Notes: generated from the letters alone by a model not told the origin. 64,000 nucleotides of DNA from Archangium gephyra (GCF_001027285.1 NZ_CP011509.1:7402501-7466500), one strand, 5' to 3'; shown: positions 1-12,640, counted from the first letter of the stretch. Program-made: numbers and translations.

Positions 1-560
1 CGTCGCGGGTGCCGGTGATCAACGGCCTGTCCGAGGGCGGCCACCCGGTGCAGATCGCGACGGATCTGTTCACGGTGGAGGAGCGGCTGGGGAGCGTGAA
101 GGGGAAGACGATCGCGTTCGTGGGCGACTGCGCGAGCAACATGGGCCTGTCGTTCGTGGAGGCGACGGGCATCTTCGGGTTCAACCTGCGGCTGGGGTGC
201 CCCGACGGTTACCGTCCGCCCGCGGCGGTGCTGGCCGCGGCGGGAGCGCGCGTGCACGTGACGGCGGACGCGGTCGAGGCGGTGCGGGGGGCGGACGTGG
301 TGGTGACGGACGTGTGGACGAGCATGGGCCAGGAGGTCGAGTCGGCGAAGCGCAAGAAGGACTTGCACGACTACCAGCTCAACGAGGCGCTGCTGGCGAA
401 GGCGAACAAGGGCGCCATCGTGCTGCACTGCCTGCCGGCGCACCGGGGCGAGGAGATCACCGACGGCGTCGTGGACGGGGCGCAGTCGGCGGTCTGGGAC
501 GAGGCGGAGAACCGGATGCACGTCCAGAAGGCCCTGCTGGAGCAGCTCATCCTGGGCTGA
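1..560 (+). CDS. argF: Ornithine carbamoyltransferase, C-terminal part (5' end outside window)
   Basis: Transfers the carbamoyl group from carbamoyl phosphate to ornithine, giving citrulline in cytosolic arginine synthesis. The frame is open from the window edge and only about the last 185 residues are present. The fragment begins in the conserved PVINGLS stretch and carries the ornithine-binding SMG loop (DVWTSMGQE) and the HCLP motif (HCLPAHRGEE) with its catalytic cysteine. The carbamoyl-phosphate STRTR motif would lie upstream of the window. The in-frame GTG at position 9 is not a start, because the family consensus runs through it. carB lies about 5 kb away and supplies the co-substrate, but it is on the other strand. 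Family assignment is secure; the choice between argF and a catabolic arcB is not testable here. Confidence 0.95.
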   Translation, partial: SRVPVINGLSEGGHPVQIATDLFTVEERLGSVKGKTIAFVGDCASNMGLSFVEATGIFGFNLRLGCPDGYRPPAAVLAAAGARVHVTADAVEAVRGADVVVTDVWTSMGQEVESAKRKKDLHDYQLNEALLAKANKGAIVLHCLPAHRGEEITDGVVDGAQSAVWDEAENRMHVQKALLEQLILG

Positions 561-570
561 GACGCAGCTC

Positions 571-606
571 TCCCTCTCCCCTCGGGAGAGGGGCGGGGTG
601 AGGGTA
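571..606. repeat. REP-like palindrome, copy 1
   Basis: Nine-base arms CCCTCTCCC (572-580) and GGGAGAGGG (584-592) with a 3-base loop, followed by CGGGGTGAGGGTATC. It begins 11 bases after the argF stop. The same layout recurs at 22962. It could act as a transcript 3' end, but there is no T-run. Confidence 0.7.
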
Positions 607-731
607 TCTCGGTTCCCGGGTTCCCCACCCCCGCTGTTCCGTATCCCGAGCCCCGAGCGGACAACCGAGCTCCCCGATCCATCCGTGGCCCTCGCGTTGC
701 CCGCCGCGCTCCCCCACCCCAGCCTTGAGGG

Positions 732-1469
732 ATGACAGCGCGCTCACGCCGCACGGTGCTTCGCACCTGCGCGTCGACCCTGCTGGCGAGCGGGCTTCCG
801 GGCGCGGAACGGAGACAGCGGATGCTCACGGTATTCACCTTTGGCGATTCGGTTCTCGATTGTGGTCACTACAACCGGTACGGCGTCTCACCCGGCGAGC
901 TGCTGGTGCGCAACCGGGACGACCTCTTCCTGGAGTTCCGCGGCCAGGATCTGAGCGCCTTCGGGGGTGGGCGGCTCGAACAGCTCGCGCAGGATGGAGG
1001 GACGGTGAACTCCCTTCCGAGACAGCTGCGCGGGGTGAAGAGCCACGGGCCGTCGGTGGCGCTCGTCTCGGTGGGCGGCAATGATCTGCTCCAGGGCCTG
1101 CTGGTGGACCCGGGCCCGGGCTTCGAGGAGTTCCGGCGCAAGCTCTCCGACTTCCTCACGGCGCTGCCCATCCGCCCGGTGCTCATCGCGAACGTGTACG
1201 ATCCCACGATGGGCAATGACCGGGACAACTTCACCGGCGTCCCGGTGGAGCGGGCTCGCGGGAACCACCGGCGGCTGAACGAGCTCATCGCCAGGCTCGC
1301 GGCCGAGCACGGCACCCTCATCGACCTGCACGGGCACTTCCTCGGGGGCGAGGCCTCGTGGTTCACCTCCACCATCGAGCCCAGCCTGCGCGGCGCCTCC
1401 GAGGTACGGCGCTGCTACTGGAAGGAGCTGGTGAAGCACCTCCCCACCCGGGCCGAAGCCGCGCCCTGA
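732..1469 (+). CDS. SGNH/GDSL-type esterase or lipase
   Basis: Predicted serine hydrolase of the SGNH superfamily. Block I is FGDSVLD (nucleophile Ser in GDS, near residue 38 of the long form), the block III Asn is in VSVGGNDLL, and a late block contains DLHGHF. A typical block V DxxH is not clear, so substrate and activity are unknown. The long form (245 residues) starts with SRRTVLR followed by a hydrophobic stretch, which resembles a twin-arginine export signal. A second ATG at 822 begins directly before the GDS block and would give a cytosolic protein. It stands alone downstream of argF and about 50 bases before a GST-like gene. Confidence 0.8.
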   Translation: MTARSRRTVLRTCASTLLASGLPGAERRQRMLTVFTFGDSVLDCGHYNRYGVSPGELLVRNRDDLFLEFRGQDLSAFGGGRLEQLAQDGGTVNSLPRQLRGVKSHGPSVALVSVGGNDLLQGLLVDPGPGFEEFRRKLSDFLTALPIRPVLIANVYDPTMGNDRDNFTGVPVERARGNHRRLNELIARLAAEHGTLIDLHGHFLGGEASWFTSTIEPSLRGASEVRRCYWKELVKHLPTRAEAAP

Positions 1470-1517
1470 CGCTTCACTTGTTGCCATGGGGCCGGACTCC
1501 GAGGAGAGTCACCGGTC

Positions 1518-2264
1518 ATGAGAACCCTGGTGGGATTGGGCTACTCCGGTTGGACCGAGAAGGCGCGCTGGGCGTTGGATCACCATCGTCTGGCGTACCG
1601 GTACCGTGAACACATCCCGCTGATGGGCGAGCTGCGTCTGCGGCTCCATGCGCCTTCCGGGCAACGCGGCAGCGTCCCGCTCCTGCTGGATGGTTTGAAG
1701 GGCACGATGGGCTCCTACGCGATCGCGCAGTGGGCCGAGCGCGAGGGCAAGGGCACCCCGCTGTTCCCCGAGGCGTCGCTCCCGGAGATCGAGCAATGGG
1801 AGCAGCGCAGTGACGCGATGCTGCGCGTGGGACGGGCGTACATGGTGCAGCGGCTCATGCAGTTCCCCGAGGCCCAGGTGGAGAGCCTGCCCCCGTTCAT
1901 CCCCGGGTTCGCCCGGGGGCCGCTCAAGCCCATGGCGAAGATGGCGGCACTCTTCCTCGCGAACAAGCACGAGGCGGCGGCGGACCCGGAGGCGGCCCTG
2001 CTCGCCACGGTCGTGCCCGGGCTCGAGCAGCTGCGCGAGGGCCTCCAGGGACGGAAATACCTCACGGGCACGTTCTCGTACGCGGACATCGCCATGGCGC
2101 TGACGCTCCAGTTCATCCAGCCCGTGGACGAGCTCTTCATCGCGCTGGGGCCGGGCCGCAGGAAGGCCTGGACCCACCCGGCACTCGCGGAGCGGTTCGC
2201 GGACCTGGTCCGCTGGAGGGACCAGCTCTACACCGAGCATCGCCCCGTTCCCACGGGTCCCTAG
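1518..2264 (+). CDS. Glutathione S-transferase family protein
   Basis: 248 residues with the two-part GST layout. An N-terminal thioredoxin-like half opens with a beta strand and a loop YSGWTEKARWAL (residues 9-20), where GSTs carry the catalytic Ser/Cys. The cis-Pro region is SVPLLL near residue 54, and GSYAIAQWAE matches the glutathione-binding E/D-S turn. The C-terminal half is helical and contains YLTGTFSYADIAMA, the usual N-capping box (SxAD) of GSTs. It probably conjugates or reduces a hydrophobic substrate in the cytosol; the substrate cannot be told from sequence. The start follows GAGGAGAG (1500-1507). It looks monocistronic. Confidence 0.85.
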   Translation: MRTLVGLGYSGWTEKARWALDHHRLAYRYREHIPLMGELRLRLHAPSGQRGSVPLLLDGLKGTMGSYAIAQWAEREGKGTPLFPEASLPEIEQWEQRSDAMLRVGRAYMVQRLMQFPEAQVESLPPFIPGFARGPLKPMAKMAALFLANKHEAAADPEAALLATVVPGLEQLREGLQGRKYLTGTFSYADIAMALTLQFIQPVDELFIALGPGRRKAWTHPALAERFADLVRWRDQLYTEHRPVPTGP

Positions 2265-2404
2265 CAGAGGCCCTGACGGGGCCGGTTGTTGGCCACACGG
2301 CAGGCTCAAGGTGGAGTTGTCAACGGAGGTGAGGGCGCGACTTCCACCCTGGATTCCCGGTAACACACTATTTACCTGGGTCGAATATTTCCGGGGGGAA
2401 TCAC

Positions 2405-3949
2405 ATGCCTGAGAACCGCGTGACGGGTGAGGCCGTCCTGAATAGGGGGAATGCGCTCCCACCGCCCGGGCTGCCCTACCGGGAGCTCTTCCTGCACCTC
2501 GCCGAGCATTCACCGGACGCGGTCTTCACCAAGGATCTCCAGGGCCGCTACACCTTCATCAACAGCGCCGGGGCCTGCTTCCTCGGTCATGAGGTGGAGG
2601 AGATCCTCGGCCACAAGGACGACGAGCTGGTGCCCCCGGAGGAAGCGCAGGCCACCATGGAGTTCGACCGGCAGGTGCTGCTCGCCGGGCGGGTGCTGCA
2701 CTCCGAGATGAGCGAGCGCATGGCGGGGGCGCAGCGCGAGTGGTTCTCCACCAAGGGCGTCCTGCGGAGTGAGGATGGCCAGCTGATCGGGCTGTTTGGC
2801 ATTGCCCGGGATCTGTCCACCCAGCTGCGCGGCGAGGAGGCCCAGCGCCGCAACGAGGCCCTCTTCCGGTTGGCGGTGGGCGGCAGCCTCGATGCCTTCT
2901 TCATCCTCCGGGGCGAGACCGAGGGGATGCGCGTCCTGCACCTCAACACCCATGCCGAGTCCCTGCTGGGCTGCCGCGCGCGTGAGGCCGAGGGGCATTT
3001 ACTCTCCGAGTTCCCGCATGCGGCCTTCATCGCGCCTCCCGCGGCGTGCGATGCGTTCTGGAGCACGGGCAAGCCCCAGGACGAGGAAGTGGTCCAGGAG
3101 TTGCCTGGAGCCGGGCGCCGCTGGTTCCGCCGCGAGCTGCGGGCCGTGGGCGACTGTCTGGCCGTCACGGTCCGGGACGTCACCCAGCAGCGCGAGAGCG
3201 AGGCCCGCCTGCGGCTCAACGAGCGGATGGCCTCCATCGGGATGCTCGCGGCCGGAGTGGCCCATGAGATCAACAACCCGCTCGCGTTCGTCTCCAGCAA
3301 CCTGGGCTTCATCCAGAGCGAGCTGCGGCAGTTGGAGCAGCCGGAGGACGTCCGGAGCGAGCTGCTGGAGGCGGTCGCCGAGGCACGCGAGGGGGCCGAG
3401 CGCATGCGCCTCATCGTCCAGAGCCTCCAGTCGCTCTCGCGAGGAGATCCGGTCTCCTCGCACCCGGTGGATCTGCACGAGGTACTGGAGACCTCCATCC
3501 ATCTGGTCCGGGGCAAGGTGTGCAGCCGGGCCCAGCTCATCCGCGACTACGGTGAGCTGCCCCAGGTGCAAGGCAATGCCGTGCAGCTCGCCCAGGTCTT
3601 CGTGAACCTGTTGGTCAACGCCGCGCAGGCCATGCCCCAGAGAGGTGGGGAGATCCGGTTGAGGACTCGCGTCCACGACGGCGCACGTGTGGTGGTGGAG
3701 GTACGTGACACCGGCTGTGGCATCTCCCCCGAGAACCTCGAGCGCATCTTCGAGCCGTTCTTCACCACCAAGCCCGCGGGGGAAGGTACCGGCCTGGGAC
3801 TGCCCATCAGCCACGAGATCATCCGCGCGCTCGGAGGGGAGCTGTCCGTGGAGAGCACCGTGGGCGAAGGGACCACCTTCCGCGTCCTCCTGCCCACCGC
3901 GGCCGATTCCTTCACGGAAGCGCCGGAGCCCGAGTCCCTGATGTCCTAG
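2405..3949 (+). CDS. PAS-domain sensor histidine kinase
   Basis: 514-residue cytosolic histidine kinase with no membrane segment. Domains in order: PAS 1 (about 25-140), a second divergent PAS (about 148-262), a HisKA dimerisation helix with phospho-acceptor His287 in [11 protein letters not shown], and a HATPase_c domain (about 355-497). The ATPase part has an N box [10 protein letters not shown] (402-410), G1 box DTGCGI (435-440), F box FEPFF (449-453) and G2 box GTGLGL (461-466), so all catalytic motifs are present. There is no receiver domain and no response regulator beside it, so this is an orphan kinase, as is common in myxobacteria. The ligand or redox signal sensed by the PAS domains is unknown. 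A GGGGGGAA element sits 5 bases before the ATG. Confidence 0.93.
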   Translation: MPENRVTGEAVLNRGNALPPPGLPYRELFLHLAEHSPDAVFTKDLQGRYTFINSAGACFLGHEVEEILGHKDDELVPPEEAQATMEFDRQVLLAGRVLHSEMSERMAGAQREWFSTKGVLRSEDGQLIGLFGIARDLSTQLRGEEAQRRNEALFRLAVGGSLDAFFILRGETEGMRVLHLNTHAESLLGCRAREAEGHLLSEFPHAAFIAPPAACDAFWSTGKPQDEEVVQELPGAGRRWFRRELRAVGDCLAVTVRDVTQQRESEARLRLNERMASIGMLAAGVAHEINNPLAFVSSNLGFIQSELRQLEQPEDVRSELLEAVAEAREGAERMRLIVQSLQSLSRGDPVSSHPVDLHEVLETSIHLVRGKVCSRAQLIRDYGELPQVQGNAVQLAQVFVNLLVNAAQAMPQRGGEIRLRTRVHDGARVVVEVRDTGCGISPENLERIFEPFFTTKPAGEGTGLGLPISHEIIRALGGELSVESTVGEGTTFRVLLPTAADSFTEAPEPESLMS

Positions 3950-4016
3950 CGCCGGTGAAGGGCTTCCTCCTCGAGGCCGAGGGACCGGCCCGCGACACGC
4001 CAAGCCTGGGCTGAGC

Positions 4017-5522
4017 TCAGCGCAGGGGCAGGGACACCATCGCCTCGGCGAAGCGCTCGAACACCTGGTTCGCGGTGAGCGTGGGCTGCTCGTCGATGTT
4101 GCCCAGCATCAGCGCGAAGACGACGCGGGGGTGCTCGGGATCATTGGGGCGCTCGGCGACCCCCACGAAGGCCTTCTGCCCCGAGAGCGTCCCCGTCTTG
4201 GCGCGGATGAGCCCCTTCGCCCCGTTGGTGGCCGCGGTGTTCGCCAGCGTTCCATCCACGCCCGCGATGGGCAGGCTCTCCAGCAGCGCGGTGGCGTACG
4301 GCTCCTTCAGGCTGGTGTAGATGACCCCCACCAGTCCCTGTGCCGTGGCCACGTTGTAGCGCGACAGCCCGCTGCCATCCGCCGCCCGCAGCAGGCGCGG
4401 AGAGATGCCCCGGCGCGTGAGCTCCTGCGTCATCGCGTCACGCAGCGCGGTGTAGCTCTCGGTGCCCGTGCGCTCGCGGGTGAAGCGCAGGCCGAGCCGC
4501 TCGGCGTACAGGTTGAGGGACTCCTTGTTCGTCGCCTTCACCAGCTCGGCCAGCGTCGGGCTGACGAACTCCAGGAGCGGCTCGCTCGTGGTGGCCGAGG
4601 GCACGGCGGCCGTCTGCGGCGCGGCCGGCACGCGCCAGATGCCACGCACGGCCAGGGCCTCCTCCATGCACGAGGTGAACAGGGCCTGCGGCTCGTCGAT
4701 GGCCACGCGCATCGACGCCTTGCGCGGGCACTGCTCCGCCGTCGAGCGCCACACGCAGCGGATGCGTCCGCTCCCCCGCTCGCGCACACAGCCGACTCCG
4801 GCCCGCTGGGCGTTCGGCTCGAGGTACACGACGGTGGGAGGCGCCTCGAAGGCCGGGCTGTAGCGCACCGTGATGGGCCGCCGGGGCTGGGTGTTGCAGT
4901 CCTGGCCCTCGGGGCGCTCCAGCGACAGGTCCACCACGTTCTCGCGGAAGACGAAGAGGGACGGGGCGGCGCTGTAGGCGTAGGCCGCGTCATCCCAGGC
5001 CCAGCCGGGGCCGAAGAGGCCATAGGGTCCCTCGTCCGCGTTGCTCACCCGCACCGCTCCGAGCCACTGGCGGATGCCCCGCGCGTGGATGGCCTCGGCG
5101 AGCTGCTCGCAGGCCACGGACGTCTCGGGGAAGCGCCACGAGCCCAGCGACGGGTCTCCCGAGGCCTCCACCACGAGATCCCCGAGGAAGAGGTTGCCCA
5201 GCTGCGTGCCCTCGAGCCGCACCGGCGTGCGGAAGCGGTAGTCCGGGCCGAACACGGACAGGGCCGCGGAGGTGGACACCACCTTCATCGTCGACGCGGG
5301 CAGCAGCCGCACGTGCTCGTGGCGCGCGTAGAGGGGCGTCCCGGTGGTGGCGTCCACCATGAAGACACTGGCGAGCGTGCCCTCGCTCTCGACGGACTCG
5401 AAGAGGGAGTCCGCCACCGTGGTCAGTGACGGTGAGGGCGGACGGGCCGTCGTCACGCGGGGGAGACAGGCCGGCAGCACGAGGGCCGCGAGGAGGAGCG
5501 TCGCGAGGGGGGAACGGCGCAT
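4017..5522 (-). CDS. dacB: D-alanyl-D-alanine carboxypeptidase/endopeptidase, PBP4 type, lipoprotein
   Basis: Trims the terminal D-Ala of peptidoglycan stem peptides and may cleave cross-links in the periplasm. 501 residues, matching class C PBP4. All three penicillin-binding motifs are visible: SxxK as S77-T-M-K80, SxN as S335-L-N337 in KESLNLYAE, and KTG at 442-444. The conserved DGSGLSRYN lies at 382-390. The N-terminus is a lipoprotein signal with lipobox LPAC, Cys19, so it is probably membrane-anchored. The frame is open further upstream into carB, but the ATG at 5522 directly precedes the signal peptide. It starts 38 bases after the carB stop on the same strand, so co-transcription is likely. 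Confidence 0.93.
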   Translation of the reverse strand: MRRSPLATLLLAALVLPACLPRVTTARPPSPSLTTVADSLFESVESEGTLASVFMVDATTGTPLYARHEHVRLLPASTMKVVSTSAALSVFGPDYRFRTPVRLEGTQLGNLFLGDLVVEASGDPSLGSWRFPETSVACEQLAEAIHARGIRQWLGAVRVSNADEGPYGLFGPGWAWDDAAYAYSAAPSLFVFRENVVDLSLERPEGQDCNTQPRRPITVRYSPAFEAPPTVVYLEPNAQRAGVGCVRERGSGRIRCVWRSTAEQCPRKASMRVAIDEPQALFTSCMEEALAVRGIWRVPAAPQTAAVPSATTSEPLLEFVSPTLAELVKATNKESLNLYAERLGLRFTRERTGTESYTALRDAMTQELTRRGISPRLLRAADGSGLSRYNVATAQGLVGVIYTSLKEPYATALLESLPIAGVDGTLANTAATNGAKGLIRAKTGTLSGQKAFVGVAERPNDPEHPRVVFALMLGNIDEQPTLTANQVFERFAEAMVSLPLR

Positions 5523-5560
5523 GGACCTCACGCTACCGTCCCCTCCCCAGGGTGTCGAAC

Positions 5561-8788
<3,228 letters not shown>

Positions 8789-8944
8789 CGAGGGGGGGCC
8801 AATAGCAACCTTCGCCCCCGCTTGCACCAACCGTGTGAAACGGGTAGCCGGGGGTGGAAAAGTGGAGGCCTGCCCGGCGGCAGGGAGGTCGATCCCAGGC
8901 GGCCGGGCGCTCTGCTAGGCTGCGCTCCGTTTTCCGGAGGTTTC

Positions 8945-9682
8945 ATGCGTCGCTGGTCCCTGGCCCTGCTCCTCACCCTCGCCGCTCCCGTCCTCGCCCA
9001 GGAGGCCCAGGAAGCCCCCGCCGCCGCCCCGGCACCCGAGCCGGCCCCGGCGCCCGCTCCGGCCGCCGAGCAGGCGGCTCCCGCTGGGGAGTCGGCTCCC
9101 ACCGGGGAGTCGGCCCCCGCGGAGAGGCCACGCCGCCGCCGCGCCAGGCAGGAGGCCGCCGCCGAGGCACCCGCCCCCGCTGCCCAGCCCTCCGCGCCCC
9201 CGGCTCCCGCCGTGCAGGCTCCGGCTCCAGTTCCGGCCCCCACCGCCCAGGCTCCGGCTCCTGAGGCTCCGGCGGCCCCGGCTGCGGCCCCCGAGCCCGG
9301 CAGCGTCCAGGAGCAGGTGCGTGACGAGGCCCGCTATCTGTTCGGTTATCTGCTCACCGGTGACGTGCGCGGCACCGTGCCGATGCTCTCCTTCCCCTTC
9401 CAGCTCGAGGAGCGGAGGTTCGACGCGCCGGAGCCGCTGGTGGTCACCTGGGTGAAGGAGTTGCGCAACAAGCGGACGGACCTGGTGACGCTCTACGACA
9501 TCGAGGTGCTGCCCTACGTGGAGATGGAGAAGAAGTACGGCAAGCCGCCCGCGCGGCTCGGCGCCATCGTCCCGCGCGGCACCGACGTGTACGCCGCGGT
9601 GGCCAACCTCTCGGGCCGCGCGGCGGTCCTCCTGTACCGGCAGGACGGCGAAGGCTGGAAGGCGTTCGCCTACACGGACTGA
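8945..9682 (+). CDS. Secreted protein with Pro/Ala-rich linker, unknown function
   Basis: 245 residues. A Sec signal peptide (residues 1-19, ending VLAQ) is followed by about 100 residues dominated by Pro, Ala and Glu, with one basic patch RPRRRRARQ. A folded C-terminal domain of about 120 residues starts at SVQEQVRDEARYLFGYL. This architecture suggests a periplasmic domain tethered on an extended, envelope-spanning spacer. GGAGG at 8936-8940 fixes the ATG at 8945. I do not recognise the C-terminal domain. It is divergent from carB with a 156-base gap. Confidence 0.8.
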   Translation: MRRWSLALLLTLAAPVLAQEAQEAPAAAPAPEPAPAPAPAAEQAAPAGESAPTGESAPAERPRRRRARQEAAAEAPAPAAQPSAPPAPAVQAPAPVPAPTAQAPAPEAPAAPAAAPEPGSVQEQVRDEARYLFGYLLTGDVRGTVPMLSFPFQLEERRFDAPEPLVVTWVKELRNKRTDLVTLYDIEVLPYVEMEKKYGKPPARLGAIVPRGTDVYAAVANLSGRAAVLLYRQDGEGWKAFAYTD

Positions 9683-9688
9683 TCGCAG

Positions 9689-10264
9689 GTGCAGGAACTT
9701 CGGGGCTCGCAGCCATCGAAGGAGCAGAGTTCCTCTTATACTCAGGGCGTATTCGAGAGAGAGGCTCTCCTGCGGCTCGGAGTACTACTGCTCGTTGGCT
9801 CCATTCTGCTCGTCCTGGGGTGTGGTCATGATCGCTCGGGTTCCATCCGAGAGCCCTCCGCTCCTGTCCAGCAGGAGCGTGTCGGGCCCGACCACGAGGT
9901 CGAGGATGAAGGCGTGCGCGCCAAGGGGAGCACTGTCTCTTCCCGTGTCTCGGTGCTCATCGCCAACGGACAGTTCGCCGAGGCAGAGGCCCTGATCGCC
10001 GAGGGTGTGGCATCAGGACTCCTCTCCCAGCCCCATGCAACCCGGTTGCTGGAGCGTATCGCCCAATTGAACATGAAGCTGGGCGAAATCTCCGCGAGGC
10101 TCCAGCGCGCTCCGGACTTCCCCTCGCAGCTCAAGGACTACACCCTGTTTCAGATCAAGCGGATGCTGGAGAGGAGCGACTACAGCCTCGCCACGGAAGC
10201 CCAACTGAGAATGGCCAAGAAGCTGCTCGAGAACCCGGACCGCTTGATGGACAAGGTGAGGTAG
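9689..10264 (+). CDS. Small putative lipoprotein, first gene of a two-gene module
   Basis: Up to 191 residues. A hydrophobic stretch LLRLGVLLLVGSILLVLGC with a lipobox-like VLGC lies at residues 27-45, so the product is probably a lipoprotein. The mature part is charged and ends in a helical domain containing FPSQLKDYTLFQIKRMLERSDYSLAT. The only ordinary start is GTG 9689, which has no good ribosome site and leaves 26 residues before the signal. A non-standard start near 9770 would give a textbook lipoprotein signal. The next gene begins 4 bases after the stop, implying translational coupling. No family recognised; a polymorphic-toxin-like lipoprotein is one possibility. Confidence 0.65.
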   Translation: MQELRGSQPSKEQSSSYTQGVFEREALLRLGVLLLVGSILLVLGCGHDRSGSIREPSAPVQQERVGPDHEVEDEGVRAKGSTVSSRVSVLIANGQFAEAEALIAEGVASGLLSQPHATRLLERIAQLNMKLGEISARLQRAPDFPSQLKDYTLFQIKRMLERSDYSLATEAQLRMAKKLLENPDRLMDKVR

Positions 10265-10267
10265 GCC

Positions 10268-10819
10268 GTGGCGCATCCCAGCCTCGATGAACTGACGGCC
10301 CTGTTCCAGGCAGCCCGGAAGGCGGGTGAGGCCGATAAGGACAATCCCGAGCAGCTCCGAATCCATCGAGAGCTACTCGCGGCCTGTCCTGCGTTCACCC
10401 CCAACCTCCTGCGCCTCGCCCGGCTGCTCCAACTCATCGAGCAGCCCGACGTGGAGGCCCGTGAGTCGTTCTCTGAAGCCCAGCGGCTGCTGGAGCAGGC
10501 GGTACAGAGCTCGGAGCGAAGCGCTCCCTCGTTGGTGGAGCTCGGTTACTACCTGGACGATCTGCGCAATGCCCCCGAGGACGCGTTCACGCTCTACCAG
10601 GAGGGGGCGGCCAAATCGCTGGAGACACTCGAATACGCGTGGGCGGGGATGATCAGGTACTGGACCGACACGCGAACCCGCGAGTCGCTGTCACAGGCTC
10701 TTCAACTCGGGGAGAGGGCCCTGAAGGTCTTCCCCGAGTCCGAGCGCATCCTCTACTACGTCACGGACGCAAGGCGTTACGCCGCGCAGCAGGGCCTCCT
10801 CCCCGCCGGGGAAGGGTGA
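10268..10819 (+). CDS. TPR-like helical protein, partner of the preceding lipoprotein
   Basis: 183 residues, no signal peptide, so probably cytosolic. The sequence is almost all amphipathic helix with repeat-like pairs such as NPEQLRIHRELLAACP, PSLVELGYYLDDLRNAPEDAFTLYQEGA and SLSQALQLGERALKVFPESERILYYVTDARRYA, which resemble degenerate TPR units. GTG start at 10268 with GGTGAGG just upstream, 4 bases after the upstream stop. The tight spacing points to a joint function with the lipoprotein. An immunity or chaperone role is inferred only from the arrangement. Confidence 0.72.
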   Translation: MAHPSLDELTALFQAARKAGEADKDNPEQLRIHRELLAACPAFTPNLLRLARLLQLIEQPDVEARESFSEAQRLLEQAVQSSERSAPSLVELGYYLDDLRNAPEDAFTLYQEGAAKSLETLEYAWAGMIRYWTDTRTRESLSQALQLGERALKVFPESERILYYVTDARRYAAQQGLLPAGEG

Positions 10820-10831
10820 CGCACAAGCGTC

Positions 10832-12022
10832 TCAGCGCGTGGAGCCCACGAACTCGCGGAAGCGATCCAGGCCCTTGCGCAGCTGCTCGCGCGAGGTCGC
10901 GAAGCTCATCCGGATGTAGCCCTCCACGCCGAAGGGCGCGCCCGGCATCGCGGCCACCCGGAAGTCATTGAGGAGGATCTCCGAGATCTGCATCGAGCCC
11001 GTCAGCGGCGCGCCCTTGTACATGCGCCCCAGCAGGCCGCTCACGTTGGGCAGCACGTAGAAGGCGCCCTCGGGACGCCGGCAGCGCACGCCCTCCATCG
11101 AGTTGAGCGCGTCCACCACCATGTCCCGCCGGCCCCGGTACTCCTCCACCATGGGCACGAAGATGTCCTGCGGACCCTTGAGCGCCGCCAGGGCCGCCTT
11201 CTGCACGAAGGACGCCGCGTTCGACGTGGACTGATCCTGGATCATCTGCATGCCCGCGATGAGCCACTTGGGCCCCGCCGCGTACCCCATGCGCCAGCCC
11301 GTCATCGAGTAGGCCTTGCTCATCCCGTTGATGACCACCAGCCGCGGCACCAGGTCCGGCGCCACGTTGCCGAGGTTCAGGAACTCGCCCTGATAGAGCA
11401 GCCGCTCGTAGATGTCGTCGCTGATGATCAGGCACTCGTGCTCGCGCACCGCCTGCGCGATCCCCTCCAGCGCGGCCCGCGAGAACACCGCCCCCGAGGG
11501 GTTGCTCGGGCTGTTGAGGACGATCGCCTTCGTGCGCGGCGAGAGCGCCCGGCGGATGGCGTCCGGATCCGGTGCGAAGCCGTCCTCCTCGCGCGTCTGC
11601 ACGAAGACGGGCTTGCCTCCCGCCAGCTGCACCATCTCCGGGTAGCTCACCCAGTACGGCGCCAGGATGAGGACCTCGTCGCCCTCGTTCAGCAGCGCCT
11701 GGAAGGTGTTGTAGATGGCCTGCTTGGCCCCCACCGACACCACCACCTGGTCCGGCGCATAGGTGAGGCGGTTGTCCCGCTCCAGCTTGCCGCAGATGGC
11801 CTCGCGCAGCTCCAGGATGCCCGCCGTGGGCGTGTACTTGGTGAAGCCCTGCCGCAAGGCCTCGACGGCCGCCTGCTTGATGTGCTCCGGCGTGTCGAAA
11901 TCGGGCTCGCCCGCCGCGAGACTCACCACGTCCACACCCTGGGCCGCCAGCGCCTTCGCCTTCGCGTTGAGCGCGAGCGTGGGTGACGGCTTGATGGCCT
12001 TGAGCCGGTTCGCAAGATTCAT
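10832..12022 (-). CDS. aspC: Pyridoxal-phosphate aminotransferase, aspartate aminotransferase type (fold I)
   Basis: 396 residues, the length of class Ib aspartate aminotransferases. It moves the amino group between aspartate (or a related amino acid) and 2-oxoglutarate. The PLP Schiff-base lysine is K236 in GMSKAYSMTGWRMGY. Other family marks are AAGEPDFDTP near the N-terminus, the PTAG loop, NSPSNPSGA (Asn174) and SDDIYE (Asp202/203). Substrate range (aspartate, prephenate or another) cannot be decided from sequence. It lies on the same strand as coaD and rsmD but is separated from coaD by 135 bases, so it probably has its own promoter. Confidence 0.93.
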   Translation of the reverse strand: MNLANRLKAIKPSPTLALNAKAKALAAQGVDVVSLAAGEPDFDTPEHIKQAAVEALRQGFTKYTPTAGILELREAICGKLERDNRLTYAPDQVVVSVGAKQAIYNTFQALLNEGDEVLILAPYWVSYPEMVQLAGGKPVFVQTREEDGFAPDPDAIRRALSPRTKAIVLNSPSNPSGAVFSRAALEGIAQAVREHECLIISDDIYERLLYQGEFLNLGNVAPDLVPRLVVINGMSKAYSMTGWRMGYAAGPKWLIAGMQMIQDQSTSNAASFVQKAALAALKGPQDIFVPMVEEYRGRRDMVVDALNSMEGVRCRRPEGAFYVLPNVSGLLGRMYKGAPLTGSMQISEILLNDFRVAAMPGAPFGVEGYIRMSFATSREQLRKGLDRFREFVGSTR

Positions 12023-12157
12023 GGCTGGTGCCTAGCAGCGCGCCCCCCGGGCGGACAAGAAGCCCCGGGCCGCGAGTGAACAGATTCGAGCGCTCCCACG
12101 AAGAAGTAACGCTCTCGGCTCACCGCGTCATCGGCATGCGCACCGGGCGCCCGCCAC

Positions 12158-12640
12158 TCAGCCCTGCTTCGCGTACTTCGCGCGCAGCACCTTCAGCACG
12201 TTGGGCGGCACCAGCCCCTCCACGTTGCCGCCGAACGAGGCCACCTCCCGGACGAGCTGCGACGACACGTAGAAGTAGTCCTCGCCCGTCATCATGAAGA
12301 CGGTCTCGATGCCGGGGGCCAGCTTGCGGTTCATGTTCGCCAGCTGGAACTCGTACTCGAAGTCCGAGACGGCCCGCAGTCCGCGCAGGATCACGTTCAC
12401 GCCGCGCCGGTTCGCGTACTCCACCAGCAGGCCGTGGAAGGCATCCACCTCGACGCGCTGATCCTGGCAGGCCTCGAGGATGAGCTGCTTGCGCTCCTCC
12501 TCGGTGAAGAGCGGCACCTTCTTCGGGTTCACCGCCACGGCGACGATCACCCGATCGAACATCTGGAGCGCGCGCTGGATGATGCTGAGGTGACCGTTGG
12601 TGAGTGGATCGAACGAACCCGGATAGATGGCGGTGCGCAT
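12158..12640 (-). CDS. coaD: Phosphopantetheine adenylyltransferase
   Basis: Adenylates 4'-phosphopantetheine with ATP to dephospho-CoA, the penultimate step of coenzyme A synthesis. 160 residues, the family length. The nucleotidyltransferase motif TNGH lies in [16 protein letters not shown], and the second conserved segment [12 protein letters not shown] is intact. The frame opens seven codons upstream, but the ATG at 12640 gives the family N-terminus ([10 protein letters not shown]) and has GGGAG 5 bases before it. It is 33 bases downstream of rsmD on the same strand, the common rsmD-coaD arrangement. Confidence 0.96.
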   Translation of the reverse strand: MRTAIYPGSFDPLTNGHLSIIQRALQMFDRVIVAVAVNPKKVPLFTEEERKQLILEACQDQRVEVDAFHGLLVEYANRRGVNVILRGLRAVSDFEYEFQLANMNRKLAPGIETVFMMTGEDYFYVSSQLVREVASFGGNVEGLVPPNVLKVLRAKYAKQG

